Assembly: GCA_026706815.1 (NCBI GenBank)
Contig: JAPOYA010000024.1
Coordinates: 98,530-162,529, forward strand
Length of the DNA stretch: 64,000 nucleotides
Reading direction: 5' to 3'
Source of the DNA: Acidimicrobiaceae bacterium
GTDB lineage: Bacteria; Actinomycetota; Acidimicrobiia; Acidimicrobiales; Aldehydirespiratoraceae
The position numbers were made by a program, and so were the translations under genes. Shown piece by piece: positions 1 to 6,524 of the stretch (position 1 is the stretch's first letter; the number at the start of each line of letters is the position of its first letter). The notes under the pieces were generated by a model. It was not told the DNA's origin. It saw only the letters and a program-made list of their open reading frames with translations, and made no database searches.

Positions 1-75
1 GAATAGCAAAAGTGATAACTAGCACGAGAGGGCTGGGGGTACCAGCAGGTTAATGCCCTTTATTGGTTGAACTAG

Positions 76-171
76 TGGCGGAGGTGGACGGGAATCGAAC
101 CCGCCGGACGGGGGTCACCCATCCCACCCGCTTTGAAGGCGGGGGAGCCCACCAGGCGCTCGGACACCTCC
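76..171 (-). tRNA. selC: tRNA-Sec (UCA anticodon), selenocysteine tRNA
   Basis: On the minus strand this 96-nt sequence folds as a long tRNA with an encoded CCA end. The anticodon arm is CCCGC-CTTCAAA-GCGGG, so the anticodon is UCA. The D arm is long. The variable arm is about 7 bp with a short loop (GGATGGG pairing with CCCGTCC around a two-base slip). The T loop is TTCGATT and the acceptor starts GGAGGTG. A UCA anticodon with a long extra arm is diagnostic of the tRNA that inserts selenocysteine at UGA codons guided by SelB and a SECIS element. The last acceptor pair (position 8) looks like a T.C mismatch. No selA, selB or selD is visible here. The fdhD gene at 49339 fits a formate dehydrogenase selenoprotein elsewhere. 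Confidence 0.93.
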
Positions 172-427
172 ATCAGAGAAACTACAGGCAAATCAGCAGC
201 GCTTGACGGTGTGAGATCTCCTGTGCCTCGATACGGTCATCGGAATGTCTAAGAACCGTCTGCTTCTGGGTGTCGTCTTGATCGTGCTGCTGGTGCTGCT
301 GAGCCGAAAGGTAAAAGACGTCTGAGGCTGTGCTGCTGAGCGCATTTGGTGGGTTGACACCACAATCTGTGCCGTTAGGGTGTGACATACAACTTCCCCC
401 GTCGAACATCGAGTTCCGGGAGTTGTC
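172..427. other. gene-free stretch between tRNA-Sec and the Tad operon
   Basis: About 256 bases without a convincing reading frame; the open frames here have no recognisable protein character. It should hold the promoter of tRNA-Sec on the minus strand and the promoter of the pilus operon on the plus strand, but I could not pick out a clear -35/-10 pair for either. Confidence 0.5.
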
Positions 428-1081
428 GTGTTTGTTGTCTGCTGGTCACCCAAGGGTGGATCAGGTACGTCGGTTGTAGCCAGCGCGCTTGCGCTCAATG
501 TTGCCTCGTCAGGCCGTGAGACCCTGCTAGTCGACACGGTCGGCGATCTCGGCTTGGTCCTGGGACTGCCCCCGGGTGACGGAGACGGATTGTCCGATTG
601 GCTGCTGGCGCCGTCGGACGTGTCTGCTGACGCGTTGTCGCTGCTTGAAGTGCCGGCGGGAGAACGTCTGCAACTCCTTGGTGCAGGAAACGCAACGAAA
701 GCAGCGATCAATCCCGAGCGGACTGTGCTGGCCGCGGAACTGTTGTCGCGCTCAGCGCGCTGGGTCGTGGTGGATGCGGGCAGTGCCGGCACACCGGAGC
801 CTTGGCTGGTACAGGGAGCACGCTCGGTGATGGTGCTGCGCGCCTGCTACCTCGGCATTCAGGCTGCCCTCGCTCGCCGGTTGGCTCCGGGAACCTCAAT
901 CGTCGTCGTGGAAGAGCCTGGCCGAGCCTTGCGACTGGCTGATGTGACAGCGGTCTTCAACGGGCACAAAGTTGTTTCGGTGCCATGGGATCCAGCGGTT
1001 TCACGCGCTGTCGATTCCGGCCTGCTGGCGCACCGGATGCCGCGATCGCTCAACCGTCTCAGCGAGGTGCTCGATGGCTGA
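428..1081 (+). CDS. TadZ/CpaE-like ParA-family ATPase of the Tad pilus
   Basis: A 217-residue protein starting at GTG. It opens with a deviant Walker A P-loop (KGGSGTS at residues 9-15), followed by a DTVGDLG segment at the switch position and a VVVDAGSAG Walker B-like strand near residue 115, as in MinD/ParA-type ATPases. It lies directly upstream of tadA and overlaps it by 8 bases. In this position such proteins are TadZ/CpaE, which place the pilus assembly machine at the membrane. The family assignment rests on the P-loop and operon position. It lacks the receiver-like N-terminal domain found in many CpaE proteins. Confidence 0.75.
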   Translation: MFVVCWSPKGGSGTSVVASALALNVASSGRETLLVDTVGDLGLVLGLPPGDGDGLSDWLLAPSDVSADALSLLEVPAGERLQLLGAGNATKAAINPERTVLAAELLSRSARWVVVDAGSAGTPEPWLVQGARSVMVLRACYLGIQAALARRLAPGTSIVVVEEPGRALRLADVTAVFNGHKVVSVPWDPAVSRAVDSGLLAHRMPRSLNRLSEVLDG

Positions 1082-2159
1082 GGCACCGCTGACGGTTGAA
1101 GCACCGCTGCTCGATCTCGCTGAAGTGGTTCACGGCGACCTGTTGGACCAGGGCGGTGGGACCGCGGAGATCTTCAGCGCGATTGCCCGTCATGCCCCTC
1201 TGCTGGGCGCCCGCGAAAGAGAGTCGCTGCATCGTCAAGTAACTGCCCGGTTGGCTGGGCTCGGCTCCATCGAGCCGTTGCTAGTCGATCGCGAGATCAG
1301 TGAGATCATGATCAACGGCCCCGGCGTGGTCTGGCTGGAACGCAACGGACGAATCGAACCGAGCGGAGTGGTGCTCAACAGCGGCGAACTGGAACTGCTC
1401 GTCGAACGGATCGTGGCACCCATCGGTCGGATCGTGGACCCCAGGCGGCCCTGGGTCGACGGGCGCCTGGCTGACGGCAGCCGTGTCAACATAGTCGCTC
1501 CGCCGGTGGCGATCGACGGCCCCTACGTCACGATTCGCCGATTCGTGCTGCGTGCTGAAGATGTGACCGATTTCGGGCCGCCCGCAGTCGCATCGATGCT
1601 CTCTGAGTTGGTCGACCGAAGACGCAGCATCATTGTCAGCGGCGGTACGGGTGCGGGCAAGACGTCCTTGCTCAACGCCTTGGCCGCGCACGTGGCGACT
1701 GAAGCTCGTGTGATCACTGTTGAGGACGCGGCTGAGCTTCGACTCCAACACCCTCATGTAGTTCGTCTGGAGGCGCGAGCGGACGGTATCGAAGGGGTGG
1801 GGGCCGTGGAAATCCGTGACCTCTTGCGCAATGCGCTGCGAATGCGGCCGGACCGGATCGTCCTCGGCGAAGTGCGCGGCCCTGAAGCACTCGATCTGAT
1901 TCAGGCTCTCAACACCGGTCACTCGGGGTGCCTGTCGACGATTCATGCGAACTCCCCGACCGATGCCCTGCGACGATTGTCGTCTTTGGTGATGTCGGCG
2001 GGAACCGGCCTGCCCCATGAGGCGATCCGCGCCCAGATCGGCTCGGCGGTGGACATTGTTGTGCAGGTTGAACGCACAGCATCAGGAGCACGCGAGGTGG
2101 CCGCAGTTGTCGAGGTGGTCAACGGCGAGACGGTGCGTCCCCTGTGGTGCGGGGAGTGA
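1074..2159 (+). CDS. tadA: TadA/CpaF, secretion ATPase of the Tad pilus
   Basis: A 361-residue type II/IV secretion ATPase that powers Flp pilus assembly on the cytoplasmic face of the membrane. Seen in order: the N-terminal domain with the EIMINGPG segment, the RRFVLRAEDV strand, Walker A GGTGAGKT at about residues 190-197, the VEDAAEL Asp box, Walker B RIVLGE at about 261-266, and a His box around TGHSGCLSTIHAN. The frame is open further upstream to 972. The ATG at 1074 is preferred because it overlaps the preceding stop by 8 bases and gives the normal family length. The stop codon lies inside a tandem repeat shared with the tadB start. Confidence 0.92.
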   Translation: MAEAPLTVEAPLLDLAEVVHGDLLDQGGGTAEIFSAIARHAPLLGARERESLHRQVTARLAGLGSIEPLLVDREISEIMINGPGVVWLERNGRIEPSGVVLNSGELELLVERIVAPIGRIVDPRRPWVDGRLADGSRVNIVAPPVAIDGPYVTIRRFVLRAEDVTDFGPPAVASMLSELVDRRRSIIVSGGTGAGKTSLLNALAAHVATEARVITVEDAAELRLQHPHVVRLEARADGIEGVGAVEIRDLLRNALRMRPDRIVLGEVRGPEALDLIQALNTGHSGCLSTIHANSPTDALRRLSSLVMSAGTGLPHEAIRAQIGSAVDIVVQVERTASGAREVAAVVEVVNGETVRPLWCGE

Positions 2160-2196
2160 CTGTGGTGCGGAGAGTGACTGTGGTGCGGGGAGCGAC
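2143..2196 (+). repeat. three tandem 18-bp repeats spanning the tadA stop and tadB start
   Basis: Three consecutive 18-bp units (TGTGGTGCGGGGAGTGAC and two near copies with one change each) run from 2143 to 2196. The first contains the tadA stop codon. Each unit carries GTG GTG codons in the tadB frame, so tadB has several possible starts with identical context. It is coding DNA for the first residues of TadB. Confidence 0.9.
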
Positions 2197-2761
2197 GCTG
2201 AGCCGTGCAGAGCGTCGTCGTCGGTTCGCCGCGACCAGCCAACTTCCAGAGATGCTCGATGTTCTGGCGCGTGAGTTGCGGGCCGGGCGCAACCTTCACG
2301 AAGCGATTCAGACAGCCGCAACTCTGCCTTCACTGCACAGTTTGGGGCTCGACGCCTTGGTGGCCCGTTTCGCTTCGGGCGAACGACTGGTGGAAGCGCT
2401 CGACCGGTGGGCCGGCGAGCTGAATCATCCGGACGGTGATCTGGTACGGGCAGTTGTGAGCCTCGGATCAGTCACCGGGGGAGCGCTGGCGGGATCCATG
2501 GAACGCGCCGCATTGACTCTGCGGGAGCGGGCCGGACTTGTCGATGAAGTGCGGGTGTTGACCGCACAGACGCGAGCTTCAGCGATGTTGCTGTTCGCGG
2601 CGCCGATCGGTTTTCTGATTCTGCTGTTGATGCTTGATCCTGCGAGCAGTGCGGCGGTGTTCACCACCGGTCTGGGCCAGCTTTGCGTGGTACTGGGATT
2701 GGTCCTTGATATCGCCGGTTTCGCGTGGATGCGGTGGCTTGTGGCGTCGGTGACTCAATGA
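2144..2761 (+). CDS. tadB: TadB-like inner-membrane pilus assembly protein (T2SSF domain)
   Basis: A 205-residue type II secretion F-domain protein. The helical cytoplasmic part has the typical LDVLARELRAGRNLHEAI and VVSLGSVTGGALAGSMER segments, followed by two C-terminal membrane segments near residues 145-170 and 175-200. With TadC it forms the inner-membrane platform on which TadA acts. It is shorter than full TadB because the N-terminal membrane segment is absent. The exact start among the repeated GTG codons (2144, 2147, 2162, 2180) is uncertain. The stop overlaps the tadC start as ATGA. Confidence 0.82.
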   Translation: MVRGVTVVRRVTVVRGATLSRAERRRRFAATSQLPEMLDVLARELRAGRNLHEAIQTAATLPSLHSLGLDALVARFASGERLVEALDRWAGELNHPDGDLVRAVVSLGSVTGGALAGSMERAALTLRERAGLVDEVRVLTAQTRASAMLLFAAPIGFLILLLMLDPASSAAVFTTGLGQLCVVLGLVLDIAGFAWMRWLVASVTQ

Positions 2762-3498
2762 GTGCGTTGCTGGTCATCAGTTGCTGCCTGCTCAGCGCCA
2801 TGTGGTTGCGTCCCTGGCGTACCCGGCCTCGACCCCTGGTTGAATCCCTGCCCCCAACGCGTCGAGGCATGCGGGGATCGACGGGTCGATCAACACGCGG
2901 ATCGACTCGGCGGCGGGTGTTGCTGATCGGAGTGATCCTCGGAGCGGCTACAGTGGGGTTGCTGCAGCCGATGTTGGTCATTCCGCTGCTCTTCGCTTAT
3001 GCGGTCGTGATAGCACGTGGTCGCCGAGCAGCAACCGATGGCCACGCCGACGTGGTGAGAACTCTGCCCGAAGTCGTGGATCTGTTGTTGGTGGGCGTGG
3101 GCGCTGGTTTTACTCCCAGAGAAACACTGCAGCGTTGCCAGAGTTGGTTGCCCGATCCGTTCGCCGAAGCCGTGGCTGGTGCGCTGTCGAGAGCGGCGTC
3201 CGGGGCGATTTTCGCCGACGCGCTGGATCGAGCCATGACACCGTTGGGAGATCGGGTGCGCCCGCTGGTGGCGGCACTCAATGCCGGCGAACGCGATCAC
3301 GCGATGCTGGCTCCCAGCTTGTTGAGGGTGAGCGACGAGGCTCGTCGCCTGCGACGGGTGGCGGCGCAGGAGCGAGCGCGGCGCGTGCCTGTTGCGATGC
3401 TCGGACCGTTGCTGTTGTGCGTGCTCCCATCGTTCGCACTATTGACCTTGGTCCCGCTGGTACTCGGTTCTCTCAGCGACCTGGGAGTAGTGGTCTAG
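2758..3498 (+). CDS. tadC: TadC-like inner-membrane pilus assembly protein (T2SSF domain)
   Basis: A 246-residue second T2SSF protein. It has an N-terminal membrane segment (SALLVISCCLLSAMW), a basic stretch, paired membrane helices near residue 65, a cytoplasmic helical domain with LPEVVDLLLVGVGAGFTPRE and a C-terminal membrane anchor around LGPLLLCVLPSFALLTLVPL. The ATG at 2758 shares four bases with the tadB stop (ATGA), which indicates translational coupling. The frame extends 11 codons further upstream, but the coupled start is more plausible. It works with TadB as the pilus platform. Confidence 0.85.
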   Translation: MSALLVISCCLLSAMWLRPWRTRPRPLVESLPPTRRGMRGSTGRSTRGSTRRRVLLIGVILGAATVGLLQPMLVIPLLFAYAVVIARGRRAATDGHADVVRTLPEVVDLLLVGVGAGFTPRETLQRCQSWLPDPFAEAVAGALSRAASGAIFADALDRAMTPLGDRVRPLVAALNAGERDHAMLAPSLLRVSDEARRLRRVAAQERARRVPVAMLGPLLLCVLPSFALLTLVPLVLGSLSDLGVVV

Positions 3499-3512
3499 GG
3501 CAAACGCGCATT

Positions 3513-3548
3513 CGCTTCCCCCACAGCAAAGCGCTTCCCCCACAGCAA
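3513..3548 (+). repeat. 17-bp direct repeat upstream of the pilin gene
   Basis: The sequence CGCTTCCCCCACAGCAA occurs at 3513-3529 and again at 3532-3548, in the 80-base gap between tadC and the pilin gene. It would lie in the 5' untranslated region or promoter of the pilin. Its role is unknown. Confidence 0.85.
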
Positions 3549-3578
3549 GAAATATCAAGCGAAACAGGAGGAAACCTG

Positions 3579-3806
3579 ATGTTGTTCCGTCAATGGGTGG
3601 CGATTGAGACCGCAATGTTCACAGCTGCTGCCGAGATGAAGTCGCGGTTGACCGACGACCGAGGTCAGGCGACAGCCGAATACGCGCTGGTGGTGCTCGG
3701 CGCGGCGACGGTAGCGATGATGCTGATCGCCTGGGCCACGTCTACAGGCAAGATATCGGCCCTGCTCAACAAGGTGGTCAACTCGATAGCTGATCGGGTT
3801 TCGTGA
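3579..3806 (+). CDS. Flp-type pilin / DUF4244-like small pilus protein
   Basis: A 75-residue protein that starts at ATG 3579 behind a strong ribosome binding site (AGGAGG at 3566-3571, 7 bases away). A cytoplasmic basic leader ends at DDRGQ. It is followed by ATAEYALVVLGAATVAMM, the hydrophobic helix with the Glu-Tyr pair typical of Flp pilins and DUF4244 proteins of actinobacterial Tad loci. It is the likely major pilin, cleaved by a prepilin peptidase not seen here. The good Shine-Dalgarno sequence, unlike its neighbours, fits a highly expressed structural subunit. The open frame continues upstream without a better start. Confidence 0.85.
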   Translation: MLFRQWVAIETAMFTAAAEMKSRLTDDRGQATAEYALVVLGAATVAMMLIAWATSTGKISALLNKVVNSIADRVS

Positions 3807-4174
3807 TCGGGCGCCGCTTGGGCAGTCGCGGTCAAGCGACCGTTGAGTTCGCGCTCCTGTTGCCAGTCGCGGTTGTTGCGCTGCTGGTGATCGCACAGAT
3901 CGGACTCGTGGTTCGAGCCAGGGTCATGCTCACTCACGCAGCGCGGGAAGGCGCCCGGGTGGCAGCGGTCGGCGGATCGGACACGGAAGTCAAGGCCGTC
4001 GTGATCGATTCCGGTGCGCTGGACCCGGCCCAGGTGACTGTGGCCGTAACCCGCGGTGCCACGACGGTCACAGTGCTTGTCGTCTACGTCATGCGAACCA
4101 ATGTCTCAGTTGTCGGCGCCATGCTCAACGACCCTCAGATGTCGTCGGTGGCGACTATGTACCGAGAGCAGTGA
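3803..4174 (+). CDS. TadE-like pseudopilin
   Basis: A 123-residue protein starting at GTG, overlapping the pilin stop by 4 bases. It has a short basic N-terminus, then GQATVEFALLLPVAVVALLVIAQ, the hydrophobic TadE helix, and an AREGARVAAVGG segment typical of the family, with an extracytoplasmic C-terminal domain. It is a minor pseudopilin of the Tad pilus. The operon ends here, and no TadF, TadG or prepilin peptidase gene follows. Confidence 0.85.
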   Translation: MIGRRLGSRGQATVEFALLLPVAVVALLVIAQIGLVVRARVMLTHAAREGARVAAVGGSDTEVKAVVIDSGALDPAQVTVAVTRGATTVTVLVVYVMRTNVSVVGAMLNDPQMSSVATMYREQ

Positions 4175-4234
4175 CCGGGCCCTTCCGGCGATGTATGAAC
4201 ATGCAACGCGTGCTGGTCAGATACGGTTTCTTGG

Positions 4235-4567
4235 GTGCATCTGACTCAGGCTTTTCGCGAGGGTCCGTGGTGGGTCACGGCTGTCGCTGGGGAACTTGAC
4301 GTCGTCGGCGGACCGGAGTTGCGTCAACATGTGATGGCTCAGGTGAACCAAGGCAGCCATCGTCTGGTGCTCGACCTCAGCGGCGTCGACTTCATCGACT
4401 CATTTGGACTCGGGGTGATTGTCGGTGCGCTGAAGAGAACACGCCTGCTCGACGGTGACCTGCGCATAGTGGTACCGGGGCCTCGGATTCGTAGAGTCTT
4501 TGAAGTGTGTGACCTTGACCGCGTGTTCGAGCTTCATCGAACCGTGCAAGAAGCAGTTTCGGTCTGA
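4235..4567 (+). CDS. anti-sigma factor antagonist (STAS domain)
   Basis: A 110-residue STAS-domain protein of the SpoIIAA/RsbV type. The core reads LVLDLSGVDFIDSFGLGVIVG; the serine of DSFG is the usual site phosphorylated by the partner kinase. The next gene, starting one base before this stop codon ends, is a HATPase of the anti-sigma kinase type, so the two form a partner-switching pair. The start is GTG at 4235. No sigma factor gene is adjacent. Confidence 0.88.
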   Translation: MHLTQAFREGPWWVTAVAGELDVVGGPELRQHVMAQVNQGSHRLVLDLSGVDFIDSFGLGVIVGALKRTRLLDGDLRIVVPGPRIRRVFEVCDLDRVFELHRTVQEAVSV

Positions 4568-5079
4568 TGGCCCATGGTCAAGGCCTCTCCGAGGCATCCG
4601 ACCCGACAAGTTCAGACTCCGACAGCACGTACACGGGCGAGGTTGTTCTGGCCATCCCGGCTCTGACCGAGTACGTGTCGCTGGTGCGATTGGTGGTTTC
4701 CAGCGCAGCACAGATCCATCCCTACATTGAACCGGAACGGATCGAAGACCTCCGCGTGGCGGTGTCTGAGGCCACGACCAACGCCGTCCGGTCCCACGAG
4801 AGCTCGGGCACCACCGCGCAGATCAGGGTCATCTGCAACGTCGCGGAGGATCACATTGAAGTGATCATCCAAGACCACGGTGAAGGATTCGACCTGGACG
4901 CCCTGCCGGTTCTCCCCGACCCGGATTCGCCGGATCGGCTTCTGCATGAATCGGGGATGGGGCTTCGGCTGATGCGGATGCTGGCCGATGAGACAGAGAT
5001 CTTTCCTTCCTCGTCTGGTACCTATGTTCGCTTGGTGTTCCATGGAACCAAGCGTCACCGCGCCGTCGTGAGCGGATAG
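4567..5079 (+). CDS. anti-sigma factor serine kinase-like ATPase (RsbW/SpoIIAB type)
   Basis: A 170-residue GHKL ATPase domain protein. The N box reads VAVSEATTNAVRSH, the G1 box QDHGEGFD and the G2 box ESGMGLRLMRMLAD. These are the ATP-binding features of anti-sigma kinases that phosphorylate STAS antagonists such as the product of the preceding gene. The ATG overlaps the previous stop by one base, so they are cotranscribed and coupled. The target sigma factor is not in the window. Confidence 0.86.
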   Translation: MAHGQGLSEASDPTSSDSDSTYTGEVVLAIPALTEYVSLVRLVVSSAAQIHPYIEPERIEDLRVAVSEATTNAVRSHESSGTTAQIRVICNVAEDHIEVIIQDHGEGFDLDALPVLPDPDSPDRLLHESGMGLRLMRMLADETEIFPSSSGTYVRLVFHGTKRHRAVVSG

Positions 5080-5091
5080 CGTCACATTGTC

Positions 5092-6456
5092 ATGACCAGT
5101 GATTCATCCCGACAGCCGCGATCGAAGAGGCGAACCCGAGAATTCAGGTTTGTTGCAGCGCTAGGCCGCCCGGTGCGCAAGTTCCTGCGCATCCAAGCAG
5201 CGGGCGGCATCTTGTTGCTGGCCGCCACACTCGCCGCCCTCATCTGGGCAAATTCGTCCTATAGCGATGTGTACCACGAGATTCTTGAGACCCACATCTC
5301 GATAGATATCGGCTCTCATGAACTTCTGGACTTGTCGCTCGAGAAGTGGATCAGCGATGCCTTGATGGCCGTCTTCTTCTTTGTCGTCGGCCTTGAAATC
5401 AAACGGGAGTTCGTGGTCGGGACGCTCAGGGACCCCCGCGCGGCAGCTCTTCCGGCGATCGCCGCGATTGGGGGGATGGTCGTTCCGGCGGGGATCTACT
5501 TCTTTTTCAACCCCAGCGGCATGGGCGCAGACGGTTGGGGTATTCCCATGGCAACCGATATCGCCTTTGCCATTGGCGTCGTGTCGTTGCTCGGCAACCG
5601 CGTGCCGAGCGTGATGAAGGTGTTCTTGTTGACCCTTGCGATCGTCGATGACATCGGCGCGATCGCGGTCATTGCCATCTTCTACACAAGCAACTTCTCC
5701 ATCAGCTGGCTGCTCGCTGCGGTAGCCGCCGTATTCGTGGTCGTCGGCATGCGCAGAGCAGGGATCGCGTGGACTCCCGCATATGTGGTCGTGGGCTTCT
5801 TCATGTGGTTCGCGGTACACGAGTCTGGGATCCACGCGACGATCGCCGGAGTGGTTCTGGGCTTGCTTGCGCCCGCCCGTCCGCTGAACGAGGTGCAGCC
5901 GGACGAGGAACAGGTTCTCAGTGCGTTGCGAGGCGATGCCAACGCCATGGCCGTCCGCCGTGCGAACGTTGAGTTGAAGGACCAGGTCTCGGTGGTTGAA
6001 CGGCTTGAAGACCTGCTCCATCCTGTGTCGAGTTTCCTGATCATCCCGATCTTTGCTTTGGCCAACGCCGGGGTCGAACTGTCGACTGAGACGATTTCGG
6101 ATGCCGCGACCAGTCCGGTCACGATCGGCATCGCCGCCGGTCTGGTTTTCGGCAAGCTAGTCGGGATAACCCTTGCCACATGGCTCAGCGTGAAGTCGGG
6201 GCTGACCTCGCTGCCTCCTTCTGCCACTTGGACCCATGTCATCGGACTGGCGGCCACCGCAGGCATCGGCTTCACGGTGTCGTTGTTCATTGCCAACTTG
6301 GCGTTCTCGGATCCTCTGCTCGCCGAAGCGAAGATCGGGATCGTCGGCGCCTCCCTGGTCGCTGCGGTGATCGGATCGTCGATCTTGTTGCGCTCGAAAG
6401 AAGTCGAAGAGATCGAGACGGACGACCCGACGCTGGTGGGCACCGCCGGCGCCTAG
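5092..6456 (+). CDS. nhaA: Na+/H+ antiporter NhaA
   Basis: A 454-residue integral membrane protein that exchanges Na+ for H+ for pH and salt homeostasis. Recognisable NhaA segments include the FLRIQAAGGILLLAATLAAL first helix, ISDALMAVFFFVVGLEIKRE, and the ATDIAFAIGVVSLLG / LLTLAIVDDIGAI region containing the paired aspartates of the ion site. There are about 12 membrane helices. An additional hydrophilic N-terminal arm (about 30 residues) and an acidic C-terminus flank the core. It appears monocistronic. Confidence 0.95.
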   Translation: MTSDSSRQPRSKRRTREFRFVAALGRPVRKFLRIQAAGGILLLAATLAALIWANSSYSDVYHEILETHISIDIGSHELLDLSLEKWISDALMAVFFFVVGLEIKREFVVGTLRDPRAAALPAIAAIGGMVVPAGIYFFFNPSGMGADGWGIPMATDIAFAIGVVSLLGNRVPSVMKVFLLTLAIVDDIGAIAVIAIFYTSNFSISWLLAAVAAVFVVVGMRRAGIAWTPAYVVVGFFMWFAVHESGIHATIAGVVLGLLAPARPLNEVQPDEEQVLSALRGDANAMAVRRANVELKDQVSVVERLEDLLHPVSSFLIIPIFALANAGVELSTETISDAATSPVTIGIAAGLVFGKLVGITLATWLSVKSGLTSLPPSATWTHVIGLAATAGIGFTVSLFIANLAFSDPLLAEAKIGIVGASLVAAVIGSSILLRSKEVEEIETDDPTLVGTAGA

Positions 6457-6524
6457 TGTTGCTTGGCTACATTCGAGGGCTACATTGCCCGACACGATTT
6501 CTCACGTTTGGATGACTGTTCCCT

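Noticed and set aside
403..415. GAACATCGAGTTC as a LexA site before the Tad operon
   Set aside because: The half-sites are spaced by five bases rather than four and the outer bases do not match; not a proper SOS box.
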